From: Periplaneta americana
Lineage: Eukaryota > Arthropoda > Insecta > Blattodea > Blattidae
DNA length: 64,000 bases
Direction: 5' to 3'
Assembly: GCF_040183065.1 (NCBI RefSeq)
Contig: NC_091123.1
Location: forward strand, 105,552,321-105,616,320
Shown here: positions 31,924-43,424 of the stretch, piece after piece
Layout of the letters: each line of letters starts with the position of its first letter
How positions within the stretch are numbered: the first letter of the stretch is position 1
Notes under the pieces: model-generated
Databases searched by the model: none
What the model saw: only the letters and a program-made list of their open reading frames with translations
What the model was told of the DNA's origin: nothing
Translations under genes and position numbers: made by a program

Positions 31924-34372
31924 GGGGGAAGTCTTGCAGCGCAGGTCAGCATACAGTACCGGTCAGTGTGTGTTTTTAAATACCGACAACAATTAGCAGG
32001 AAGCGAAATGTAGTGTACGTTACTTCTAACAGTCAATAATCACTGGTAAATAATTCAAACTTAAATCTACATTCATTCGTTAACAAAGCCCGTTGAAAGA
32101 CTTTTCTGTTTGGTGTGGCGCGAATCGACTAAATCTAAATTGACTGTCACCAAGGCAATTCGGTAAGTATCGTTATAAATCTTGTTTCATTCGATTCAGT
32201 CATGATTTATGAATTACTTTTGTGCATGATCCATGTTACATAACATAATGGTGCTATAGAAAAAAATATTGTATGTTTCGCTGCGTGTCAGCCAGTACCA
32301 GTCACCTCTTGATCTTGCAGTACCGGTCATATTCTTTCATGTAAGTTATGTTCGTTTAATATTTTTATAGGACGTTCATGATGCCTCGAGTGATAAGTAG
32401 ACCTTCCAAATGAAAATGGCATCCAGATTCTATGAAACAAGCTGTAGAGAATGTGTTAACAGGCCAACTTTCTATCCGCAAAGCTGCTGAAATGTACAAG
32501 ATCCCCAAAAGTACGTTGATTGATCGTGTTTCTACCGTAAAAAGAGGTAAGTAAATTACATTCACTCCTGCACTTGGCCGTTTTAAACCCACGTTCAATG
32601 CCGAATTGGAAGGAGTTATATTGGATCATGTGATAGTTCTATCTGATAGATTACTACCACTCACAAGGAAAGAGTTTTTGAATCTAGCTTTTCAACTTGC
32701 TGAGGCCTTAAAAATTCCTCATCAATTCAATCGTGACAAAAAGACTGCTGGTAAGCAATTTTATTATGATTTCATGAAACGGCACCCGGATTTGTCTCTC
32801 TGAACTCCTGAATCGACAAGCCTTACTAGATCAATTGGGTTTAACAAGCCACAAGTCAATCGATTCTTTGAGAGTCTTACAAATCTAATGGAAAAATATG
32901 AATTCACACCCTATAAAATTTATAACTGTGACGAAACTAGTGTCACTACTGTACAAAAACATTCTAAAGTTATTTCGCTGAAACAGAACCGTCAAGTGGG
33001 TAAACTGACTTCGGCTGAAAGGGGAAGAAGTGTTACTGTACTATTCTGTATGAATGCTGGGGGTCAGTACATTCCACCATTGTTCATATTTCCTCGACAA
33101 CGCATGAATGAAAGACTCCTCATTGGTGCTTCCAAAGAGAGCATAGGTGAAGCTCAGTCAAACGGATGGATGACATCCCAGTTGTTCTTGAAATGGATGC
33201 AGCATTTTGCTCACTATGCCAATCCTGTTCAAAACCCCGTTTTGTTAATTTTAGACGGCCATATTAGCCATAAGGACTTGGAGGTGATCACCTATGCTCG
33301 AAACCGGAATATTCATATGGTAAGCACTCCGCCTCATACGACTCACAAGCTTCAGCCTCTTGATCGTGTTTTCATGAAGCCATTTAAAGATGCATATTAT
33401 GAAGCTTGTGGGCTCTGGATGAGGAAGAATCCCGCTGCAAGGATAACAGAGTATGAGATAGCAAGTCTTGTAGGTGATGCTTTTGCAAGAGTTTCACGGG
33501 GTGAAATTGCAGTAAAAGGATTTCAGTGTACAGAAATTCATCCCCTGAATCCCGTATTCACAGAGCTCGATTACCTACCATCAATGATGACAGACATAGC
33601 ATTGGATTCGAACGTGGATCAAACTGAGAGCCCAACAGTTAGGCCTATGCTTCCAATCCCTGACATGTCTTCTGCACCTAAGGCAAGTTCACATTATGAG
33701 ACTAGTCTTAATAGGCCTACTCCTACTGATAGGTCTAATGATACCACTGTTGTAAAGGAAACAATTCAGCAGCTCAGCCCAATTCCGGATGCCAGTAAAA
33801 AGCGAGAAGTTAGTCGACGCCGAAAATCTGAAAGAAGTGAGGTTTTCACATCCAGTCCTTACAAGACATATCTAGAAGGAAAAAATAATGAAAAGCTGAA
33901 GAGAGAAGTCAAGAGCCTAGTGCGTAGGAAACGCCCCCTATCAGGAAAATTCTTCCCAAAAAGCTCAAAAAAGACAACAAAGAAAAATGACAAAAAGGAG
34001 GAAACTACATGCATTTTTTGCGGGGAATCTCATGACGAAGATTGGATCCAATGTTCTTCATGCCAAATGTGGGCTCACGAAGCCTGTGCCAGCATTCCTG
34101 AGACATCTGACACGTATGAACGTGATTTTTGTCAAAAGTAATATGTGACCGGTACTGCCTGCCAATTTTCTGATTGTATCGATTTTATGGACATTTAATT
34201 TGTTTATGTTTTGTATTAATATTAATTTCTGATTTTTTTTTTTTTTTGGAATTACCATTGAGTTCAATAATGTATGTACTTACATTATATCGAAAGAGTG
34301 TGTCAAAAGGTTGAATGTTTTCTTATTTATAACCCAAAAAACTTAAGGGTTCGGTACTGCAAGACTTCCCCC
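31924..34372 (+). mobile_element. pogo-type DNA transposon, TA TSD
   Basis: TIRs GGGGGAAGTCTTGCAG at both ends are perfect over 16 bp, with flanking TA at 31922-31923 and 34373-34374. Its transposase has HTH, DDD and a C-terminal zinc finger. At 2,449 bp it is complete in length. The TSD and TIR identity suggest moderate age, while three in-frame stops show inactivity. Confidence 0.93.
32381..34141 (+). pseudogene. pogo transposase with C-terminal PHD-like finger
   Basis: One frame from the ATG at 32381 (MPRVISRPSK) to the stop at 34141, about 586 codons, with in-frame stops at about 32411 (TGA), 32549 (TAA) and 32801 (TGA). There is a psq-type HTH (MKQAVENVLTGQLSIRKAAE) and then the DDE domain: D in NCDETSVTT, D in LLILDGHISH, D in HKLQPLDRVF, with 35 residues between the second and third (DD35D). 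The end is CIFCGESHDEDWIQCSSC, then WAHEACASIP, a PHD-like zinc finger seen in some insect pogo proteins. The second stop falls in GTAAGT, so an intron is possible there. Confidence 0.85.
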
Positions 34373-34908
34373 TAATTATGACACAAGACGAAATATTAAT
34401 TCAACATTAATAGAACCTAAATGTCTCACATCTGCTGGTCTAAAGCATAGCATTCATTTTGGCCCTCGGCTGTACAATGCTTTAACTAAATTACAGCCAG
34501 AACTTCTAACATGTAGGCCTAACCCACTAACACATAACAAGAAAATTAGAAACGTGTTAATATCTTCAATTTGATTAAATAAATTTATAGCCTATGTGTA
34601 TGAATTAATCAACCTATATTATATTTATATTCTATAATTTTGAAATATATATATATATATATTGTCCTACTTTTCACGTACGATATTATTCTTCTCTAGT
34701 GTTAATAATATATTATTCCATTGCCGCTGTAATTTAAATTGTATTTCCTATTTTATTTTACTTATTTATTTTTATTGTTATTTTTCATTTTCTATATTTC
34801 TCTTATATTAATATTGTATTATATAATTTCTGTAACTGTAATTTTAATTTTACTTCCTATTTTATTTTATATTTTCTTATAGGCCTATTAATATTATATC
34901 TGAACTGC

Positions 34909-34937
34909 GACCGAACACGAGCGCTGCTCATTCGGTC
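34909..34937 (+). other. Hairpin in the LINE 3' UTR
   Basis: GACCGAA ... TTCGGTC, with inner GAGC/GCTC, can form a stem of 7 plus 4 bp. It lies in the 3' UTR of the CR1/L2-like LINE, where RT recognition structures are expected. Confidence 0.5.
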
Positions 34938-35250
34938 TCAAATTTTGTTAATACTACTGTATCTCCTTTTTTATATTGATTGTATTATTTTATTTCTATT
35001 TCTCTTGTTTGTTTGTAATTATATTCTTTATTCTGTATATTTAAATTTAATATGATTCGCGGACTTTTAGCTTTCCTTATAGCTACATATGTAGGAACGG
35101 AATATGTAATTACATACAATCCGGGCTCTAGACATAACATTATAAAAAGTGTTTTGAGTAATTTAACCATCTTTTCCCACATTTATGTAAAGATCGAGTA
35201 ATGTTTTTTTTTTTAGTACTTTCGTATGAGCGAAGACAAATGAGGTGTAT

Positions 35251-35530
35251 AGTTCCAAAAGTCGACATCTGCCATTTTTATGAAAAATGAGTTACGATCA
35301 TTTCTTATATCTTTGGGTTGAAATACATTGAAAAAACACTATTTCATCCTCAAAAACTCGATATTTCTAACATAAATCAAGCTTTAAAATATGGAGTTTT
35401 TTCCAAAACCCGACTTATTTTGTTAAGGTATTGTTCCAAAACTCGACATATGCAGTTTATTCCAAAGTCCGACATTTACACTGCCATTGTGTGAACTATG
35501 AAGGCCAGTAACGTTCCAGAAGTCGACATC
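35251..35530 (+). repeat. Left subterminal array of the 16-bp motif
   Basis: The motif TTCCAAAAnYCGACAT occurs at 35253 (in the TIR), 35401, 35433, 35460 and 35514, all on plus, with 1-3 changes each. A weaker copy is at about 35351. Spacing is irregular. Such repeats usually bind the transposase. Confidence 0.8.
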
Positions 35531-36359
35531 TTTGCTCAAGATAAAGAAAGTGTGTGATTTCTTTTAGAATATCATAATTCTTCAGTGCGCGGAACTTACT
35601 GGGAAAATTGACAATGGAACTTTAGCTGAATAAGAATGTGCTTCATTATATTGGTACTTCAGAGCTGTGCAGATATTTACAACGTGTTGACGTGTTGTGT
35701 GAGCTTCTTATAGAATAAAATTTTCATAGAATCTCACATACAGATTTCGCCTTCAGAGCCTGGGCGTGGAAGAAGGAGAGTCGGTGATACAAAGAACTAG
35801 ACAAAACATAGAAAAGGGATAGGAAGTTAAGTTTTATGCTAACTGTAATGTTTGTCTTTACAGTGATTGTGCGATGCTTGCCTGTATTTGATAATTTTTT
35901 GTATTGATTATTGGTCGCTACTCTCTCAGAACTCAAAACTTTTCCCATAAACCAATGAAGTTTCCTAACTCAGCGTGATATCAACCATTTTTTACAAATT
36001 CATACTGAATACACAACAGCTGATCATCCTAAAGCATATTTTGTTAACAGAACAGTGAGACATCAGGGGATGGGAGCAGGTCGTGTTCTGCCAGTTTACC
36101 GACTAACTTTCTTAAAAAAACTTGCAAGAGTCAAAGAATTGGGTGGGACTTGTATTTAAGTGGCATTTAAAAATTGGACTTCCGCCAGTAAAAAAAAGAA
36201 GAGAAGAGGATACATGTAGCAAGAAATGTGAAATAAAGTGATATGCTATGAAAGACTTCATCGAAAAATTAGGTACAATGAGTCACTCCATTTCCTCCAT
36301 ACCAACGAATAGAATTTTTTTATGGAATTGAGAAGGAGGCAAAGAAGATGAACATTATG

Positions 36360-36800
36360 AAATCCGAAGATTACTGCAATATCGTCAACAATGACACCAT
36401 AAACAAGTTAAGTACAGACTGTCCAGTTTATGAGTGGAAAACGAATATACAAACTGTTTTGAAGCCACCAAATGGCTAGCATTTCAAACTAAAATTCTGT
36501 AAAAGAATTAAGATAAGGGAATAAAAAATTGAGTTGCGATAAGGGGTGAACAAAACTATAGAAGAATTGTAAATTTGTACAAAGAATTTTCAAAAAGGGG
36601 AAAACGTGCTCTGGATGTAAAAATCACACTTGCACAAAAACACATGCATAATCTATAAGGAAGAACTAAGTAATGTTAACAAATTGCTTAAAGAAATGTT
36701 TAAGATAACTGGAGAGACATGGAAACTTTGGAATATTGCAAGAATATTACAGACCGTATTTATAACGAGGATGAGGATGAAGAAGATTGACTATCTGTGA
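36360..36800 (+). pseudogene. C-terminal remnant of the transposase
   Basis: Stretches read KLSTDCPVYEWKTNIQTVLK (36411), then NVNKLLKEMF (36678) and, in the next frame, DNWRDMETLEYCKNITDRIY NEDEDEED stop. The Trp-rich and acidic ending looks like the C-terminus of a Sola-type protein. Many stops lie between. No catalytic triad can be named. Confidence 0.4.
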
Positions 36801-36911
36801 ACCACACGGAGAAGAGAATTTCAGGATTTAAAATGTACACTTAATGAAGGTTAAATATAATATTCTGATGATATATATAAATGAATGACAATTGTTTATT
36901 ACATTCTTACT

Positions 36912-37082
36912 ATTTAATACGAGAAAAATTCGTACCGGCACCGGGAATCGAACCCAGGACCTCTCAGCTCTGCGCGCTGAGCGCTCTTTCCAACTGAGCT
37001 ATGCCGGGACACGATCCACGGCGCCGGCCGAACCTCTCTTGTTCGATTCCCGGTGCCGGTACGAATTTTTCTCGTATTAAAT
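36912..37082 (-). mobile_element. Palindromic tRNA-like element, type B
   Basis: The ends are inverted copies of about 42 bp, starting ATTTAATACGAGAAAAATTC. The left arm carries a complete tRNA-like head on minus (CATAGCTCAGTTGGAAAGAG ... GGTTCGATTCC). The right arm keeps only the box B end. 171 bp. It shares the GAGAAAAATTC...CCGGCnCCGGG edge with the elements at 16694, 21165 and 49322. No clear TSD. Confidence 0.75.
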
Positions 37083-37249
37083 GGTAATAATAGACATTGG
37101 CTACTTCATAGTAGACGTGTAATATTCAATGAGGTGGGCGAGACCTCATACATAATGAATATTGATTTATTACATTCCATGGATTCAATAAAATTAATAG
37201 CTTTTTAGTATAAAATGTGGATTATTATGGGAAATAATGTTATTAGAAT

Positions 37250-37356
37250 TTCCAAAATCCGACATAAATTTTATTGTTAGTTCCAAAATCCGACATATAT
37301 TTTATTGTTAGTTCCAAAATCCGACATATGCAATAGTTAGTTCCAAAACACGACAT
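37250..37356 (+). repeat. Right subterminal array of the 16-bp motif
   Basis: Four plus-strand copies of TTCCAAAATCCGACAT at about 37250, 37281, 37311 and 37341 (the last reads ACACGACAT), spaced about 30 bp. They point the same way as the left array, while the terminal motif at 37531-37546 points the other way. Confidence 0.85.
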
Positions 37357-37557
37357 GTTCATATTTAATAACCTAATAACTCTTACAAAAATACATACTT
37401 TTAGTTCAAACATGTAATTTTCTCCTCAGCTTTACTATTACAGACTATTATAAAAATTTCCTGCACATCTCAACACTGGAAATACTACAGATAGTTTTTT
37501 GGCTTTTTCTCTAAACCACTTAGAAAGGAAATGTCGGGTTTTGGAACTATACACCTC

Positions 37558-39240
37558 AAATGTTTAAAACTTCATCTGTTATTAGCACCTGAAATAATGA
37601 AGGGAAACATCACATTTCGAAGGCCAATCAGCACAGAAGCGCGATTAACACTGTTAAAATTAACTTTTCATCACCCATTTTAAGAATAATCTGTCTGGAC
37701 AATGCACCAGCACATGTTGAGTGGGAAAGAACTGAGAACAGCCAACACACTTTTCTCCGAAGACCAGCGAAGACATACGAATGCTGACTATCGTCATCAC
37801 CCGTCTCGGAAATTCCGCTAGGGTCGTGTCACGAGAACCCTGTCCGTCAGGACCGGCAGCCGGTTGCTTCCGTTCGGACAAGTGAGCGTTTGCCGTTTAA
37901 AATATAAGCATACGTCTCTCGCAGAATATTTCCGGTTCGTTCCGTTCCGGTCGGTTCGTGCCAGTGAGCGTCAACCTTAAGAGGAGCACCTTTTCCGTTA
38001 CTTCTAGACTTCTTGCTGTCCATGGTAGCACTCCTTTCTCTCTCTGAGCTTATAGTTCGTTTTGTGCCGCTAACTGCAAGAGTGATGTGTAAGTGAAACA
38101 CACGGACAGTATAAATTGCATTACAAATACACTCACAACGAAATTAAATTTGAAATTAAATTCAAACTAATTCTACCTTCATCAAAACAAAATATATACA
38201 AAAACAATAGCCACGACAGAACACCAATACTTGCTGTAACACAGTACTGGTAACGAAGATTCAACACGCAACTGGCTACAGTCGGCAACGTCGGCCTGTT
38301 GTCATGGTCTCTGATTGGCTAGTTTGAGCGGTTGACATGGTGACGCTTTGAAGCCGCTGAATTGTCAATACCTTTCTAGTTTTGTGTAGACTGTAAATAT
38401 CTGCAAATCAAAGCTTGGGAGACACTTTTTAAATTAATGTCTATTCTGTCATTTGGTACTTTAAGTTTGTTCAAAAGAATCAAAACATGATCAGGAAGAA
38501 CAAGGTCATTTTCGGTACCGGTATCTGTGGTATTATTCCCACCAGTTGAAAAGGTCTCTCCGCAATATATATTATCTCTAGTGACATTGGCTGCTTTGGA
38601 AGCTATCGTAAGTCCTGAATTCAATATTCTTTTGATAGCTTATGCTGCTGTACGTACATTTGTTATATCATTACTACCATCTCCCATTCTAACTGCGCTA
38701 AGAGAGACTCTACTGGATCTTCAGAAAATCTTCTTGTGAGAACGTAGAAAAATCCATTTTTCAAAAGATGTATGATACAATTAACTGTAGAGTTCACGTG
38801 AACAGAAGTGCCTCTGTCGTCTCTTTGGTTAGCCCTTTTAATTTAGCCCGTTTCGATTCAGCCTGATTCCTTATACAGGGACATAATTTTATTTTTACTT
38901 CAATTTTTATTGTACCTGCGTTTCTGAATGTACTTGACTCCCACCCCTTTCACTAATGTCCTTGCTAACGTCAGTCACACAAACTTACGGCCGCTGTTGC
39001 TAGCAGTGAAATAAACAGTAGCCTACAGAAAGAGCTTATATTATTGAAGTTTATTTTCACACAGATATCGTGTGTAGCATAACTAAATTTGTCTGTGTGG
39101 ACTGAGCACAAGTGAAGATTAGAGTTACCGAAAGTACGGTGCCCTACAATGTGGTGCGGTACTTAACAACATTATTTAAACAAGAGTTTTGTTTTACTGT
39201 TTGTAGGTATGAAAGACGATGATGTAAACTGGAATTACAA
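37558..39240. other. Interval without assignable genes
   Basis: It includes a GC-richer patch (37780-38060) with two short minus-strand open frames of low complexity (Arg/Thr/Gly-rich) and a minus-strand frame at 38376-38624 (NSGLTIASKAANVTRDNIYC) that I do not recognise. These may be decayed transposon exons. Confidence 0.35.
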
Positions 39241-39279
39241 TATAACCGAATGTGAACAACAGTTTTTTTTTTTTTTCAC

Positions 39280-39530
39280 AATTTCCTGATTATATCATTA
39301 CGGAATATTTTCGTAGAAATGTCATTAATCTGGTAGATAAATTTAGAGCAATAGAGTGTACAGAAAGGAAGAAAAGTGTAATATGGCCAACAAAAGTGAC
39401 AGAAGATTCTGTAGAAGATGCTAGAGAAAGGATGCAGCGAGGTCCTAATAAATCGGTCAAGAAGTTAGCCGTAGAAATTGGGGATTATTACGGAAGTGCT
39501 CACAAAATTCTCAAGAATAAATTAGGTTAG
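39280..39530 (+). pseudogene. Tc1/mariner-type transposase HTH fragment
   Basis: The frame reads SVIWPTKVTEDSVEDARERM, QRGPNKSVKKLAVEIGDYYG and SAHKILKNKLG. This is the helix-turn-helix seen at the N-terminus of insect Tc1/mariner-like transposases (R-P--S-R-LA-E-G-S-GS-H-ILK---L). It ends before the catalytic domain. No TIR recognised. Confidence 0.5.
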
Positions 39531-39534
39531 AAAT

Positions 39535-40438
39535 ATGCTGAATAAAGTAGACATTACATAATGAATATAACCGCCTGAAGAGTTGAGTTTGTGAAAAAAA
39601 AAAATTGTTACTATTCTACTGTTCTTTGATAAAATACTGTAAAGGTAATGATCAAATTGAAAATCGTAATATTGTATTTCCCTGTAACATAAATGGATAC
39701 ACTACTTTTCTCTCCTCCTATAGCTAGTAAAATGATTTGTTTACTTATTGCATTAGCAACTCCAAACTCCTGTAATGGTAGGGGGATAACAGTGTTTCCG
39801 GGTATAGCCAGGTTAATGTTGAAAATGTTGGTAAAAATAAAGTGATGTCCCTCTATATCCAACGAAGCATTCCTATAGCCACTGCAGTCTTTCATCAGCT
39901 ACAGAATAAAACTGCATGCAATTCGGGTTGCATTGCTTCATATGTGTTCAGTCACGTCATGTACAGTGAAAAATGTATATTTATATACACTTCATGAAAT
40001 GTACAGATGAGCCAGCTTCTGAGAAGTCTACATTGGTATTGATACGGGCATTGTTATTCATGAAGTCAACTGTGGCCGTTACTGCAGGAGAGAAAACTTG
40101 TACAGCCGTTAATACATTCATTTTTTCGAAGTTAGTAGGTTCAATACTTACAAGGAGAGGATATGCTCTATATATCACAGAATGGAATAAGATTGTGTAA
40201 GATGAAAGTACAAGACGTATTGTTTAAAGTCATACCTGATATGGGTGGCCAATGACCCCTCGTTTTGGAAATATTGGCTATTATTTGTAACATACTTCCG
40301 TTAGGTGCTCAATAGGGAAGCATTAGCCTGTGTAACAGCGTAGCCCATCTGGTTGGATGCTGAGTTGTTATCCTGGCAACCTGAGTTCGAATCTTAACTG
40401 GTTCTATATTTTTTTCTTTTAATAATGATTAATACTGT
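39535..40438. other. Interval without assignable genes
   Basis: Short open frames at 39611-39895 (minus) and 39973-40200 (plus) have no family motif. Positions 40300-40420 contain a tRNA-like phrase (GTAACAGCGTAGCCCATCTGG...GGCAACCTGAGTTCGAATCT), perhaps a degraded SINE head. Confidence 0.35.
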
Positions 40439-41177
40439 GATCACAGCAGGGGCGGTTTTTCGGGTGAAGCTCGTGAAGCGGCGCTTCACTCGTTTACTAA
40501 GTGCAACTTCACCTATTTACAAATACTTTAATATTTTATTTAATTTCACTTAATTTTTGTCTTTTACGTTCTGCGTTGTGATATGTTCTACACTTAGGTA
40601 TTCTGCATTATGGAACACTAGTCCTATTGTAGAGTAACTTGTCACTACCTGTTGGCGTAGGGAGAGTGGGGAAGGGTGAAGATTGCAGCTGTTTCCCTCT
40701 TTCCGAGGTAGAGCTTCTCAATTTGCGGATTTGTTTACGGGTAACCATGGCAACGAACCTTTACAAGATTTCTATAGAGCCTGTCTTCGAAGGTACGTGA
40801 ATCGCTGACAAAACATTTCCTTTGTAGCTGCAAACACCCTTATCGCTTCCTGGCTTCGCTCTTTTGAAAGGAAAATAACGGCATGCGAATACAATGAGTG
40901 TCCACACTTCTTTGCACTTCTTCATTTCAGTTTGTGAGACGTGTGCATAGAGTGACTATGTTATGTCTTGTTGCTAAAACGATATATTATAAGATTAAGT
41001 TTAAGCAGTTATTTATTTTTAGTGATAGTTTCATAATTATTTTTAAAAGCGGTGACACAAATATTTTTATTAACAACGAGGAATGTATCCTATAAACGAT
41101 ATAGTGTGTAGCGTGTTACAGACACCATTTTCGCGATGGACTGAGTTATGAAAGAGATGTATTGTTAGCGGGGAAAC

Positions 41178-41438
41178 TACCGGCGTGGCTCAGTCGATTA
41201 AGGCGCTTGCCTGCCGGTCTGAAGTTGCGCTCGGGCGCGGGTTCGATCCCCGCTTGGGCTGATAACCTGGTTAGGTTTTTTCGAGGTTTTCCCCAACTGT
41301 AAGGTGAAAGTCAGGTAATCTGTGGCGAATCCTCGGCCTCATCTCGCCAAATACTAATCTCGCTATCATCAATCTCATCGACGCTAAATAACCTCGTAGT
41401 TGATACAGCGTCGTTAAATAACCGACTAAAATAAAAAA
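41178..41438 (+). mobile_element. tRNA-derived SINE, third head type, 17-bp TSD
   Basis: The head TACCGGCGTGGCTCAGTCGATTAAGG...CGGGTTCGATCCCCGC is tRNA-like. The core is ACCTGGTTAGGTTTTTTCGAGGTTTTCC and the tail GACGCTAAATAACC...CAGCGTCGTTAAATAACC plus A-run. Exact TSD ATTGTTAGCGGGGAAAC at 41161-41177 and 41439-41455. The tail matches that of the 19176 SINE while the head differs. Confidence 0.93.
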
Positions 41439-41661
41439 ATTGTTAGCGGGGAAACCAACACTTGTTATTAATATATCGGCAAAGAAGTTGAAAAGGAACG
41501 GTGCAAGATCTTACACCAAACATTTTAAAAGTGCGTGGTACAGTGAAGATCAGTGGCTGTGCGGTAGTTCTTATTTGGTTATTTTGTTGGTCCTGTTTGT
41601 TAGTTGGAATAAACAAGTCGGCATGGAACTCGGATGGATTTTGTGAAAACAGATTAAGTTT

Positions 41662-42291
41662 TTGTCAGTTTTTTTGAAAAGGCTAAAGAAAGGACTGAAT
41701 TTTCAGGGCGGAAATATGTTAAGCTGCCAGAAGGTGAACTTTTTCAGAAGTACAAAGAATTATTTTTTAAATAAGTTACTTGTCATATTTATGCAAGTTA
41801 ACACTAAATGTCAAGATATTGAACAGCTTCAGTTTTGCTCTTTTGCTAATACTTTAAAATTTCTTCAGTATTCTAATATTTTTCCTTCTAATGCTCTTGG
41901 CGCTCTACAAAAGACTTTCCCAAATTTGTTCAATGTAAGTCGTTTGAAAACAGAACTAGAGCTTCTCTATGCAGATCATGAGTACCAGAACATTTCCCCT
42001 GATACAAGCACTAAAACTTGTAAGAGAAAACAAAGACGTATTGAAGAAACCTATAGGCTCTTTTCCCTTATTGCGACATTACCGTCAACAAGCGTTGCAG
42101 TGGAGCGAAGTTTTACTGCACTCAACCGCATAAAGACAAATCTTCGCAATTCAATGGCACAAGGGAGATTAACATCATTGGCGTGCATCTCCATTCACAA
42201 GGACTTGCTACATGATGTGACTGAGAAGCAGCCATTTCATGACGAAATCATTGACAATTCTCCTTCCATAGAGACAGACGAATCAACTTAA
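41662..42291 (+). pseudogene. hAT transposase C-terminal fragment
   Basis: An open frame of 210 codons: SNALGALQKTFPNLFNVSRL, then RIEETYRLFSLIATLPSTSV and AVERSFTALNRIKTNLRNSM, the hAT dimerisation (Dimer_Tnp_hAT) region. The zinc finger and both acidic motifs are absent, so it is a deletion derivative. The TIR lies about 80 bp after the stop. Confidence 0.85.
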
Positions 42292-42382
42292 TCTACAAAA
42301 AAAATAGGTAAGTCGTACATCATGTCCCTTAATAAAAGAGCTTCACCAACTTTTGAGGTTGCGAGCCGCCACTGGATCACAG

Positions 42383-43424
42383 TTATCTATTTACATACCT
42401 ATATCATATTTCTCAGTGTATTGAATGCTTCATCATGTTTTAAACAAATTACTAATTAACTAACATTGTATTGTAAAGGATAAACAATGAAATATTGCTC
42501 ACGTAGGAAGGTAAGATGTGTCACTGGCGTCCAGAATAATTTTTGTGCGTTTATTTATTTACTCTTGTACCAATATATATTTTTTTAATTTAAAGTATTT
42601 TTATACAAGCATTTGCGCAGTACCGGTACTTCGAAGTATAACATGGTATAATGGTATAAATTGCGATAAGACACTTTGCAAGGATTACTAAACCTACCAT
42701 TTAGCTGTCATCAAAAGCTTTCACTGCTTAACTTTTTGATATGGTACTTCTTTAATTAACGAAGGTGCAAGTTTTATACACAGCTTCTGTGACTGATACA
42801 CTGTTTTTAGGATTTCGAACTTTGCATCAGCAGAGCCGTGAACAATTAGGCCGGTTACACACTATACCGAGAAATGTGTAATGTGAAATGTGCGCCAAGA
42901 AATGCGTGAAATCGAAAACATTGTTTTAAATGGAACGTCACACACTACAACTAGTTTCTCGCTCACCTCGAGCGAGGTAAACACATTTCTCGCTCTGATC
43001 GCTAGCCCAGCGAATTTTTCAAGACACATTCGACCTGTTTCTGTAGTCGACTCAGACAAATTCCACATTACAGGAGAACGGACACAAAAAAATGGAACAC
43101 TGGCTGTAGGATGACGTTAGTTTTTACTTTACTGATATACCTTCAGATTCGTATGGAAAATGAAAGATGTCGTGTGAAGGAAGCTCTAGTCATTCGAAGT
43201 TTAATGGGTGCAGGTTTTGTATTGTTTACAGGTTGTTTCGAAACAGCATGCCTATTTTCTGTTTAAAAAGTAAAACTTTCGTTAGGAGTTCAGTTGTAGC
43301 TAATCTAGTGAAGGTACTGCGAAGGTGTATTAAAATGCGGCCAATAAAATCTGCAACTTTGCCTGTCCTTGTAAGAGACCTTCAAAGGTGATTATTTTTC
43401 AGTCAAGGACGAAAATATAGTATA
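42383..43424. other. Unassigned interval
   Basis: It begins AT-rich. Positions 42850-43390 are less AT-rich, with a GGCCGGTTACACAC phrase and a plus-strand frame at 43167-43391 that I do not recognise. Possibly the start of a decayed DNA transposon. Confidence 0.35.

Larger units (their letters stand above)
31590..35180 (+). mobile_element. CR1/L2-like LINE 3' part, split by pogo
   Basis: Coding before the insertion includes NLRCYLPIRVLRNVYLVIIQ and SIIQYGIIVWGGSTKINLSP; after it comes YDTRRNINSTLIEPKC, TSAGLKHSIHFGPRLYNALT. The frame crosses the pogo site with one TA removed (ACACA/TA/ATTATGAC). A 3' UTR of T-rich sequence with a short hairpin follows. There are stops near 31765 and 31795. 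The motif YGIIxWG...NxxTR...GPxxYN is the usual C-terminal end of CR1/L2-type RT proteins. Confidence 0.65.
35242..37557. mobile_element. Sola-like DNA transposon with subterminal motif arrays
   Basis: The TIRs begin GAGGTGTATAGTTCCAAAA and then differ slightly (GTCGACAT versus CCCGACAT). AAAT is found on both sides, a possible 4-bp TSD. Repeats of TTCCAAAAnCCGACAT line both inner flanks. Decayed coding sequence near 36370-36790 ends in an acidic tail. Family assignment to Sola rests on the 4-bp TSD and a remembered C-terminal pattern, so it is tentative. The element itself is clear. It contains a palindromic tRNA-like insertion at 36912. Confidence 0.7.
40447..42374 (+). mobile_element. hAT transposon, internally deleted, TSD GATCACAG
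   Basis: The left end is CAGGGGCGGTTTTTCGGG and the right end inverted is CAGTGGCGGCTCGC. Exact GATCACAG flanks lie at 40439-40446 and 42375-42382. The termini match those of the 9941-16442 hAT, in opposite orientation, so the two are related families. Only the C-terminal third of the transposase remains. A SINE is inserted at 41178. Confidence 0.92.

Noticed and set aside
37000-37070. tRNA gene near GCCGGGACACG
   Set aside because: Part of the palindromic element with inverted ends, not a stand-alone gene.
37660-38101. Possible host exons on minus
   Set aside because: Short, low-complexity, no splice pattern or domain that I can name.
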